From assembly GCA_030691865.1 (NCBI GenBank), contig JAUYDL010000057.1, positions 1 to 10,786 on the forward strand: 10,786 nucleotides of DNA. Reading direction: 5' to 3'. The notes under the pieces are model-generated. The model had not been told where the DNA came from. It saw only the letters and a list, made by a program, of their open reading frames with translations, and did not search any database. This document shows positions 6,173 through 10,647 of the stretch, one piece after another. This stretch comes from Candidatus Omnitrophota bacterium. GTDB lineage: Bacteria > Omnitrophota > Gorgyraeia > Gygaellales > Profunditerraquicolaceae. Each line of letters opens with the position of its first letter. Within the stretch, counting starts at the first letter, position 1. Position numbers and translations under genes: made by a program.

Positions 6173-6400
6173 CTAAAAAGCTAGCTGATAATAGCTAACA
6201 ATGGTTTTTAGTGATTTTACTAAAAACCCAAGTGTGATATAAGTTATAATGACAACCACTACGGTAATAATTATCTTTGATTTTTTACTAAATCGGGGGT
6301 TAGTCCAGACTAAGGGCAGCATGAATGGCCCTATGCAAAGGAAAGAAGCAACTAGCGACCAGGTTTTAAAATACCATTTCGGCTGATTTTGATTATCCAT
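6173..6400 (-). CDS. Small two-TM membrane protein (75 aa)
   Basis: A short cytosolic N-terminus (MDNQNQPKWYFKTW) precedes two hydrophobic helices at about residues 14-32 and 43-64, separated by NPRFSKKSK, and a short amphipathic tail (KSLKTIVSYYQLAF). The WYFKT...GPFMLPLVW.NPRFS pattern resembles small integral membrane domains that elsewhere follow a zinc-ribbon, but that comparison is from memory and no zinc-ribbon is present here. The ATG at 6400 directly follows the TAG of the upstream gene (6403-6405); a GTG at 6403 overlaps it by one base. Translational coupling with the YkgJ-like gene is likely. No function is assigned. Confidence 0.78.
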   Translation of the reverse strand: MDNQNQPKWYFKTWSLVASFLCIGPFMLPLVWTNPRFSKKSKIIITVVVVIITYITLGFLVKSLKTIVSYYQLAF

Positions 6401-6402
6401 CA

Positions 6403-6786
6403 CTATTTTTTCTTGCCGGCTTTAGCCTTCTTGATCCTGGATTTATGCTCAACACATAGCACTTTAGCAATCGGTGACATTTTATCGCCTTCATAAGGGA
6501 ATTCTTTGCAAGTTACCGGCTTAAAGGCATAATCAATTTTGTGTATTCTGCACAAACCATCAGAATCCTGAAAAACACATTGCTCATCTTCATAGCTGGT
6601 GCCGACCTTATATCCGGAAGGAAATTCTTTGTCTATTTCTAAATGAAAGAAATCACCTTTTATCCCCAAGGACAAAATCTTTTTGGCCTCCTCTAAATCA
6701 ATCCAGGCCCCAAACTTACAGCAATCCGCCTGATTTCTACATTTAAAACAATCAATAATTATCTTCTGGTTTTTGCTCTTTTGCAT
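6403..6786 (-). CDS. YkgJ-like cysteine-cluster protein (CxxC...CC)
   Basis: 127 aa with eight cysteines: C13, C16, C22, C23, C70, C79, C93 and C111. The opening CFKCRNQADCCKFGAWID with a CC pair, then CVFQDSDGLCRIH, PVTCKEFPY and LCVEH, is the pattern of the YkgJ/UPF0153 family. These are thought to bind a zinc or iron-sulfur cluster, and their biochemical role is not settled. The ATG at 6786 has no clear ribosome site; a candidate promoter lies just upstream. The stop overlaps the start region of the small membrane protein, so the two probably form a unit, perhaps placing the cysteine protein near the membrane (inference). Confidence 0.85.
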   Translation of the reverse strand: MQKSKNQKIIIDCFKCRNQADCCKFGAWIDLEEAKKILSLGIKGDFFHLEIDKEFPSGYKVGTSYEDEQCVFQDSDGLCRIHKIDYAFKPVTCKEFPYEGDKMSPIAKVLCVEHKSRIKKAKAGKKK

Positions 6787-6791
6787 AAACT

Positions 6792-6821
6792 ATATTAGAC
6801 ACTTTTTACTATAAATCCCAA
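6792..6821 (-). promoter_or_regulatory. Candidate promoter for the YkgJ-like gene
   Basis: TTGGGA (6816-6821), 18 nt spacer, TAATAT (6792-6797) on the minus strand, in the 41-nt gap after the second csp gene. The -10 matches 4 of 6. The TTGGGA -35 also occurs at the better promoter at 9742-9747. Confidence 0.35.
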
Positions 6822-6827
6822 GTAATT

Positions 6828-7028
6828 TTAAACTACACGCACATTAATTGCGCGGGGGCCTTTATCAGATTTTTCAACATCATAAGAAACTGATTGCTCC
6901 TCATTTAGAGCGTCAAACTTTACCCCCACCAGGCTATTCTGGTGAAAAAACAGTTCCCGGCCATCGGTATCACTGATAAAACCAAATCCTCTGTCCCGAA
7001 CTAATTTTTTAATTTTTCCCGTATTCAT
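6828..7028 (-). CDS. Divergent cold-shock-domain protein
   Basis: A 66-aa OB-fold single-stranded nucleic-acid-binding protein. Both RNA-binding motifs are visible: RGFGFISDTDG (RNP1) and ELFFHQNSL (RNP2, with LFFH instead of VFVH). The usual GxVKWFN opening is replaced by GKIKKLVRDR, losing the conserved Trp. It may therefore bind a different target or differ in affinity. The end DKGPRAINVRVV fits the family. A strong AAAGGAGG site (7031-7038) precedes the ATG. The gene lies 69 nt downstream of a canonical csp, with a terminator hairpin between them. Expression therefore probably depends on read-through. Confidence 0.9.
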   Translation of the reverse strand: MNTGKIKKLVRDRGFGFISDTDGRELFFHQNSLVGVKFDALNEEQSVSYDVEKSDKGPRAINVRVV

Positions 7029-7046
7029 TTGGCCTCCTTTTTTTAA

Positions 7047-7088
7047 AAAAATAGCCTGACCTCTTGTTATAGAAGCCAGGCTATTTTT
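7047..7088 (-). terminator. Terminator hairpin between the two csp genes
   Basis: A 12-bp AAAAATAGCCTG-type stem (7047-7058 with 7077-7088) with an 18-nt loop, followed on the minus strand by TTTTTT. It stands 10 nt after the first csp stop and immediately before the second csp ribosome site. It may let only part of the transcripts continue into the second gene. Confidence 0.7.
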
Positions 7089-7097
7089 GGTTTAGTT

Positions 7098-7298
7098 TTA
7101 CAGCTTGACTACATTCGTAGCCTGCTCGCCTTTAGGTCCTTTTTCAATGTTAAACTCAACTTCCTGACCCTCAGCTAAAGATTTATAACCTTCACCCTGG
7201 ATTGCGCTGTGATGAACAAATACATCGCTACCGGATTCAGGTGTGATAAACCCAAAACCTTTTTGGTCTGAAAACCACTTTACTTTTCCCTTTGCCAT
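7098..7298 (-). CDS. csp: CspA-family cold shock protein
   Basis: A canonical 66-aa RNA chaperone with a five-stranded OB fold. GKVKWFSDQKGFGFITPE contains RNP1 (KGFGFI) and the conserved Trp; DVFVHHSAI is RNP2; FNIEKGPKGEQATNV closes the domain. Proteins of this family melt mRNA structure and can act as transcription antiterminators, as shown for E. coli CspA, CspC and CspE. The ATG at 7298 follows a purine-rich GAGAGGGGG site. An intrinsic terminator (7348-7383) stands between the candidate promoter and the gene, which hints at attenuation or autoregulation. The second csp gene follows directly. Confidence 0.95.
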   Translation of the reverse strand: MAKGKVKWFSDQKGFGFITPESGSDVFVHHSAIQGEGYKSLAEGQEVEFNIEKGPKGEQATNVVKL

Positions 7299-7347
7299 TA
7301 TTTACTACCCCCTCTCCTCTGAAATTTTAGCAAATAACGGCAGAAAC

Positions 7348-7383
7348 AAAAAACCGCGAAGGTTAGCTTTCTAAACCTCGCGG
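7348..7383 (-). terminator. Intrinsic terminator in the csp leader
   Basis: On the minus strand CCGCGA and GGTT pair with AACC and TCGCGG (stem 7383-7354, one bulged base), followed by TTTTTT (7353-7348). It is about 50 nt upstream of the csp start codon. It either ends the upstream transcript or, if the promoter at 7420-7447 is used, forms a leader attenuator. Confidence 0.8.
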
Positions 7384-7419
7384 CCTACAAACCTCTAATC
7401 CTTTATTCACTACTTACTA

Positions 7420-7447
7420 AGTGTAACACATTTTATGGATTTGTCTA
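7420..7447 (-). promoter_or_regulatory. Candidate promoter for the csp transcript
   Basis: TAGACA (7442-7447, 5 of 6 match), 16 nt spacer, TACACT (7420-7425, 4 of 6 match) on the minus strand. A start near 7413 would give a leader of about 115 nt that contains the terminator hairpin. Confidence 0.45.
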
Positions 7448-7467
7448 GTAAAAATATGACTATTTTC

Positions 7468-7519
7468 CCCGCAGTTACAAGCAGATTTCTTTGTAATCTG
7501 CGCAGTGGTTAACTGCGGG
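7468..7519. repeat. Nested palindrome between the Smr remnant and csp
   Basis: Outer perfect 10-bp stem CCCGCAGTTA (7468-7477) with TAACTGCGGG (7510-7519), inner stem GCAGAT (7481-7486) with ATCTGC (7496-7501). No T-tract follows on either strand, so it is not a standard terminator. It lies 17 nt after the stop of the frameshifted Smr reading frame and upstream of the csp promoter. It could be a REP-like element or an operon-end RNA structure. Confidence 0.55.
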
Positions 7520-7536
7520 ATCTATGTAGAACATAC

Positions 7537-7790
7537 CTAATACTTGAAATGTACAAAAATCCTTCCAAAGTTCTTATCGTCTTTTCCCAAACGATGATAA
7601 AGCTTCTTAATCTTTGGCTGCTCTAGAAAACGCAATACGCTCTTTTTTAATTGCCGCTCCCCTTACCCGGGATAATCTCAACTTCAGTAATCCTCTTTTT
7701 TACTGCCTCCTTAATTACCCTCTCTAACGACTCCTCGATCTTAGGCCCGTTGCTATAGATGCTGTGTAAATCCAGCTTGATCTTACCCAT
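7537..7790 (-). pseudogene. Small MutS-related (Smr) domain protein, frameshifted
   Basis: Smr domains are nucleases or nicking enzymes that act on DNA or RNA. From the ATG at 7790 the first frame gives MGKIKLDLHSIYSNGPKIEE and ends ...VEIIPGKGSGN at a stop (7647-7649). It shows the LDLH motif and the GKGxG motif. Re-reading from 7653 in the -1 frame continues the fold exactly where it should: QLKKSVLRFLEQP, then a tail ending GRIFVHFKY and a stop at 7537-7539. The joined product of about 84 aa has normal Smr length, so one base appears lost near 7653. AAGGTG at 7801-7806 may serve as ribosome site, and the gene starts 21 nt after nnrE. It is either a genuine pseudogene or a sequence error. 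Confidence 0.8.
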
Positions 7791-7811
7791 ATTTCTTAAT
7801 CACCTTACTCT

Positions 7812-8471
7812 TCATAATGGGGCTCCGATGGTTCTGACTGAAACCTTCCCGCAATGTTTTCTCCCTTCTCCGTAAACCATACCGCGCTTTTTACAAACAA
7901 AGGTAACGGTTTTATCTGCCTTTATACAACGGCCCAATACTTTTCCAGTCGTTGCATCTAACCCCGAAGGAATATCTACTGATAAAACATAAATACCTGA
8001 AGCATTAATTATATCTATAACTTTCTGATAAACAGGCCTTATTTCTCCCCTGGCTCCCACCCCTAAAAGTGCATCGATAATTAAGCTGAATTTTCCTATT
8101 CTTTTTTTTAAAAGGCCAAGATTCCGCGGTTCAATTTCAGTAATTTTTTGTTTTAATCTTAATAGTATACTTAAATTAATTTTTGCTTCATTTTCTACAT
8201 CAGTTATTTTCCCCGCTAAATATACATCCGGCTTAAAACCTTCTGTCAATAAATGTCTGGCAGCGCAAAATCCATCCCCACCATTATTGCCCATGCCGCA
8301 AAATACCGCAACCTTACCATGGCTACTTTTAAGAATTTTTAATGCTTCTTCCATCACTGCTCGGCCGGCATTCTCCATCAAAATAAGCCCGGATATGCCA
8401 AATTTTACCTGCGCCTTTTTATCTAAATCATTAGCCTGCGGTGCAGTCAAAAAACGTTCATTTTTCTTCAT
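7812..8471 (-). CDS. nnrE: NAD(P)H-hydrate epimerase (YjeF N-terminal domain only)
   Basis: Repairs damaged NAD(P)H by epimerising R-NAD(P)HX to the S form used by the dehydratase. The 219-aa protein has a Rossmann-like fold: MENAGRAVMEEAL, VFCGMGNNGGDGFCAARHL (residues about 56-74, the signature site), LIIDALLGVGARGEI and VLSVDIPSGLDATTGKVLG, then KADKTVTFVCKKRGMVYGEG. It lacks the C-terminal NnrD dehydratase domain that is fused in many bacteria, so the dehydratase must be elsewhere. No ribosome site precedes the ATG at 8471, which is 27 nt after the TIR-like gene; coupling to it is plausible. A frameshifted Smr gene follows. Confidence 0.93.
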   Translation of the reverse strand: MKKNERFLTAPQANDLDKKAQVKFGISGLILMENAGRAVMEEALKILKSSHGKVAVFCGMGNNGGDGFCAARHLLTEGFKPDVYLAGKITDVENEAKINLSILLRLKQKITEIEPRNLGLLKKRIGKFSLIIDALLGVGARGEIRPVYQKVIDIINASGIYVLSVDIPSGLDATTGKVLGRCIKADKTVTFVCKKRGMVYGEGRKHCGKVSVRTIGAPL

Positions 8472-8498
8472 CTTAAAATCCGAATTGGCGAAATCATC

Positions 8499-8918
8499 TC
8501 ATGAAGAATTATTAAAAAGTTTCTTTGTATCCTCGGCTATAAGTTTTTTTAACCGCGGCGGATCCCAGGGATAAAAGGTTAGATTTTCTTCTCTGATCAC
8601 AGCAGGTAATACAGCGTCCTGGGTCCCCTTCAAAGCCATTGCGATAATTCTATTACCTTTATTACGGTTTTTCTCAAGTTGAGAATCAACCCATTTACTA
8701 TTATGTGTATTTTCCCCTATAAGACAAACAACAATACTGCATTTTACAATTTTTTCGCCTATTGCCCGTTTAATAACATCAGCACCTTGCGCATCAATAT
8801 CTATATCTAAGGGGCCTTCGTAGAAATCTAAGTCATACTCCGGACTAGAAAGTAAAGGCATCAAATTCTTTACCTTTAGAGTATCTTCATCTGCAAAACT
8901 TAAAAAAACTCTTTTCAT
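8499..8918 (-). CDS. TIR-like (DUF1863/ThsB-type) domain protein
   Basis: A single 139-aa TIR-like domain, the fold used by Thoeris ThsB and other proteins that cleave NAD+ into signal molecules. It begins RVFLSFADEDTLKVKNL (strand A and loop) and continues with DFYEGPL and ADVIKRAIGEKIVKCSIVVCLIGENTHNSKWV, very close to the usual LIGxNTxxSKWV pattern. At residue 80 (W76-x3-Q80) it has Gln where I expect the active Glu of the W-x3-E pattern. If that alignment is right, it may be catalytically weak or inactive. No ThsA (SLOG/SIR2) partner is in the window. The start at 8918 has no clear ribosome site. nnrE, also an NAD-related gene, is 27 nt downstream. A REP-like palindrome lies just upstream. 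Confidence 0.82.
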   Translation of the reverse strand: MKRVFLSFADEDTLKVKNLMPLLSSPEYDLDFYEGPLDIDIDAQGADVIKRAIGEKIVKCSIVVCLIGENTHNSKWVDSQLEKNRNKGNRIIAMALKGTQDAVLPAVIREENLTFYPWDPPRLKKLIAEDTKKLFNNSS

Positions 8919-8949
8919 AATTACTTATAAAAACAGCTAAAAATATTAA

Positions 8950-8998
8950 GGGGTCAGTTTTATTTCTTATTACAAAATAATTCTGACCCCCGTTTTTT
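8950..8998. repeat. GGGGTCAG-family REP-like palindrome
   Basis: GGGGTCAG (8950-8957) pairs with CTGACCCC (8983-8990), and TTATTT (8960-8965) with AAATAA (8975-8980), around a 9-nt loop. A plus-strand CGTTTTTT follows. It sits in the gap between the ACT gene and the TIR-like gene and may end transcripts. The sequence differs from the ACCGTCCC family but has the same layout. Confidence 0.65.
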
Positions 8999-9000
8999 CA

Positions 9001-9411
9001 CTAGCCTTTCTTCAACGCTGTGAGAACCCTTTCGTTATCACTGGTAGAAATCACCATGGTTGCCGGGCAGCCTGAGGCGCAGGTAGTGCCGTAGGCATAT
9101 TTTATATCTACCCCTTCCTGCGATACCTTGTCGGTCACTAGTTTTAACGCGCCGATCTTGTTTTCAAGATCAATCATTACCACGCTCTTTTCTTCCTGTG
9201 ATCTGTAGCCTGCTTTTTTCAAGGCATCAGAGACGCGCAGGTTATCCGCGGTTAACAGATGAATCTTGGCTTCTTTGCCCATACCGTAGCCCACAAAAGC
9301 CTCCAAGTTTATGCCGTTGTCAGCAACTATCTTGCACATATCCGCCAGAACACCCATCTTATTTGCCACCGTTACTACGATCTCCTTCTTCATATTCACC
9401 GCTTTAATCAT
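9001..9411 (-). CDS. Tandem ACT-domain protein
   Basis: 136 aa made of two ACT domains, small folds that bind amino acids or other ligands and regulate enzymes. The first covers about residues 9-70 (EIVVTVANKMGVLADMCKIV with NGINLEAFVGYG). The second covers about 77-136 (SVVMIDLENKIGALKLVTDK, GVDIKYAYGTT and ATMVISTSDNERVLTALKK). No catalytic domain is attached, so it is a stand-alone regulator. The ATG at 9411 follows AAAGGAGG (9418-9425) by 6 nt. The start overlaps by 8 nt a 30-aa ORF upstream, and a 57-aa membrane protein is first in the same transcript. The ligand cannot be read from sequence. Confidence 0.9.
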   Translation of the reverse strand: MIKAVNMKKEIVVTVANKMGVLADMCKIVADNGINLEAFVGYGMGKEAKIHLLTADNLRVSDALKKAGYRSQEEKSVVMIDLENKIGALKLVTDKVSQEGVDIKYAYGTTCASGCPATMVISTSDNERVLTALKKG

Positions 9412-9496
9412 TGCCAGCCTCCTTTCTTATCCTAAATAAAATAGGCGCCCCTATTTCTAAGAAGCGCCATATAATCTGTCCTGATCTTAATCCCAT
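9404..9496 (-). CDS. 30-aa small protein overlapping the ACT gene start
   Basis: An ATG at 9496 sits 5 nt after a strong GGAAGGAG ribosome site (9502-9509). The 30 codons, beginning MGLRSGQIIWRFLEIG, encode an alternating hydrophobic and basic helix. The TAA (9404-9406) lies inside the ACT gene, giving the overlap ATGATTAA. The ACT ribosome site is inside this ORF, a classic coupled arrangement. The ORF lies 27 nt after the 57-aa gene, all behind one promoter. I do not recognise the peptide; it may be a small regulatory or membrane-associated protein or a coupling ORF. Confidence 0.65.
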   Translation of the reverse strand: MGLRSGQIIWRFLEIGAPILFRIRKEAGND

Positions 9497-9523
9497 TACC
9501 ACTCCTTCCGTTTATTTTCGCAC

Positions 9524-9697
9524 TTATTTCTTAAAAAGAATAGCTAATATAAAAGAGGTATTAGCTAAGATTAAAAGACTACTGGCTTTAACCGCCCGTA
9601 CCACCGCTGGATTAACAAATGATGTACCTTTCAAGATAAATGCTGCCACTATTAAAAGGCAACCAATGACTACAAAAGACTTAGATGAATTTGTCAT
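9524..9697 (-). CDS. Small two-TM membrane protein (57 aa)
   Basis: I chose the ATG at 9697 (MTNSSKSFVVIG) because AAGGAGGTG lies 4-6 nt upstream; an in-frame start at 9751 would place the promoter inside the gene. Two hydrophobic helices are visible, about residues 8-23 and 38-54, joined by KGTSFVNPAVVRAVKASS. There is no signal-peptide cleavage pattern. It is first in the operon that leads through the 30-aa ORF to the ACT regulator. I do not recognise a family. Confidence 0.75.
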   Translation of the reverse strand: MTNSSKSFVVIGCLLIVAAFILKGTSFVNPAVVRAVKASSLLILANTSFILAILFKK

Positions 9698-9718
9698 ATG
9701 CACCTCCTTTTCAAATAT

Positions 9719-9747
9719 ATTATAACTCCCCAAACCAAAAATCCCAA
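9719..9747 (-). promoter_or_regulatory. Sigma70 promoter of the ACT operon
   Basis: TTGGGA (9742-9747), 17 nt spacer, perfect TATAAT (9719-9724) on the minus strand. A start near 9712 places the ribosome site of the 57-aa gene directly after it. Confidence 0.6.
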
Positions 9748-9811
9748 GCATATTTTGCCTAGGGGTGGTTATTTCAGGTACGCTTTCCCGATTAGCTCGG
9801 AAAGTGTCTAG

Positions 9812-9937
9812 TTATCTGCAGTAGCCTGAATTTCCACATTCTAAAGGATACTCAGCTAGACATCCTTCAGTTGTAATCCCTTTGGCCAATACAGGATCAA
9901 CAGATTTAATTTCTTCTCCTTGTAGATGAACCCTCAT
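9812..9937 (-). pseudogene. Frameshifted C-terminal tail of the secreted cysteine-rich protein
   Basis: In the +1 frame relative to the gene upstream, reading continues as MRVHLQGEEIKSVDPVLAKG followed by ITTEGCLAEYPLECGNSGYC, ending at a stop at 9812-9814. The CxxxYPxxCxNxGYC pattern resembles disulfide-rich secreted protein ends and fits the cysteine spacing of the preceding protein. The frame has no ribosome site or good start of its own. It therefore looks like the lost tail of one longer gene, broken by a one-base insertion between about 9937 and 9965. Confidence 0.65.
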
Positions 9938-10208
9938 TTGTCTTTTTATATGTTTTTGCACAACCCTCACAGGTTTTATTCAATTTTTCTACAGAGTTCC
10001 ATGAACAAGCATATTCTTTCCAAAACCATTTAGCAGCATTCATTACACAATATTCATAGCCCTCTTTGTAATTGTCCCAATTCCTGTCACAATTAGACTG
10101 TTCTAAAAGTCGTAATGGAGTGTTGCATGATTGCGCAGATGCTTCAGAAGGATAAAAACTCCCAAAAACAACTGTACACATGTAAATTAATAATAGATAC
10201 TTTTTCAT
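9906..10208 (-). CDS. Secreted cysteine-rich small protein (probably shortened by frameshift)
   Basis: The ATG at 10208 follows AAGGAGGGG (10211-10219); an in-frame start at 10286 would put that site inside the gene. The 100-residue product has a clear signal peptide (MKKYLLLIYMCTVVFGSFYP, cleavage probably after ASA at about residue 25). Its mature part carries six cysteines (28, 40, 54, 68, 80, 83) and many aromatic residues (NWDNYKEGYEYC, KWFWKEYACSW). It should be exported and disulfide-bonded. The end NEGSSTRRRN looks out of frame; a better tail with three more cysteines continues in another frame to 9812. I do not recognise the family. Confidence 0.72.
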   Translation of the reverse strand: MKKYLLLIYMCTVVFGSFYPSEASAQSCNTPLRLLEQSNCDRNWDNYKEGYEYCVMNAAKWFWKEYACSWNSVEKLNKTCEGCAKTYKKTNEGSSTRRRN

Positions 10209-10345
10209 TTTCCCCTCCTTGTTTTGTGTTGAGGAAGAACTGGAAGCCCGCTTCCGTCGCCTCTTCGAAGCAGCGCCCTGTCTCAACTGGCGGAGAGGCA
10301 GGAAGTCTGCTGAGCATATTTCCCTAACTCTCGTCGCTACAATAT

Positions 10346-10351
10346 ATTATA
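10346..10351 (-). promoter_or_regulatory. Candidate proximal -10 box for the secreted protein gene
   Basis: A perfect TATAAT on the minus strand, about 138 nt before the ATG. The -35 region (CCGTTT) is poor and lies inside a REP-like sequence (10361-10385). It is an alternative to the stronger promoter at 10424-10451. Confidence 0.25.
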
Positions 10352-10360
10352 ATAAACAGC

Positions 10361-10385
10361 AAAAATAGAAACGGTCCCTTTATTT
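10361..10385 (-). repeat. Solitary REP-like half site
   Basis: The minus strand reads AAAGGGACCGTTTCTATTTTT, whose core recalls the GGGACGGTTCTATTTT units at 2603-2673 and the GGACCGTTTCC palindrome at 1573-1595. It has only a weak stem. Confidence 0.45.
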
Positions 10386-10423
10386 GCAAAGCTAGTGCGT
10401 AGTCGCATACTCATTTTACCAAT

Positions 10424-10451
10424 ATTTTACCCCTATCAATGCTGTTGTCAA
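10424..10451 (-). promoter_or_regulatory. Strong sigma70 promoter, minus strand
   Basis: Perfect TTGACA (10446-10451), 16 nt spacer, TAAAAT (10424-10429). It points toward the secreted protein gene and would give a leader of about 210 nt that holds GC-rich hairpins around 10230-10310 (for example GGAAG-CGGG-CTTCC). Confidence 0.65.
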
Positions 10452-10475
10452 CCAAAAACACCCCCTAAAGCGGAC

Positions 10476-10627
10476 TGGTGAGGCGCGAGCAACCAGTATT
10501 CGCGGGTGGCTTGGGTGTTTTCGTAGCGCGTCAGCGCAAGAAAATACCTAAGACAGGACCCGCGACTTATTTGAGAATACGACTTGGCAAGCCGCGACCC
10601 CTCCAAGCGTTCCCGCTACCCTCACCA
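10476..10627. repeat. Long imperfect palindrome of unknown type
   Basis: Nested pairs on the plus strand, from outside in. TGGTGAGG (10476-10483) pairs with CCTCACCA (10620-10627). GTATT (10496-10500) pairs with AATAC (10576-10580). CGCGGGT (10501-10507) pairs with ACCCGCG (10558-10564). CTTGGGTGTTTTC (10510-10522) pairs with GAAAATACCTAAG (10540-10552; 13 pairs, two wobbles). GCGC pairs with GCGC around GTCA (10526-10537). It starts about 20 nt from the intron 3' end. I do not see the RYYYAAC and GTTRRRY core sites of an integron attC. It could be a structured RNA, a MITE or a mobile-element end. Confidence 0.55.
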
Positions 10628-10647
10628 ACCCAGACGCAGCACTACAA

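Noticed and set aside
8499..8918. Complete Thoeris defence system
   Set aside because: Only the TIR-like component is present; no ThsA (SLOG/SIR2 or membrane effector) gene is found in the window.
9436..9460. Hairpin AAATAGG-GGCG-CCTATTT followed by T-rich sequence, terminator-like, before the ACT gene
   Set aside because: It lies inside the well-supported 30-aa ORF and the T-run is interrupted. It may still fold, but calling it a terminator would separate the ACT gene from its only visible promoter.
10209..10286. N-terminal extension of the secreted protein from 10286
   Set aside because: It would bury the signal peptide behind a basic, low-complexity stretch and place the AAGGAGGGG site inside the gene.
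10144..10317. 57-codon minus-strand ORF starting MLSRLPASPPVETG that overlaps the secreted protein gene
   Set aside because: It has no ribosome site and overlaps a gene with a strong one and a clear signal peptide.
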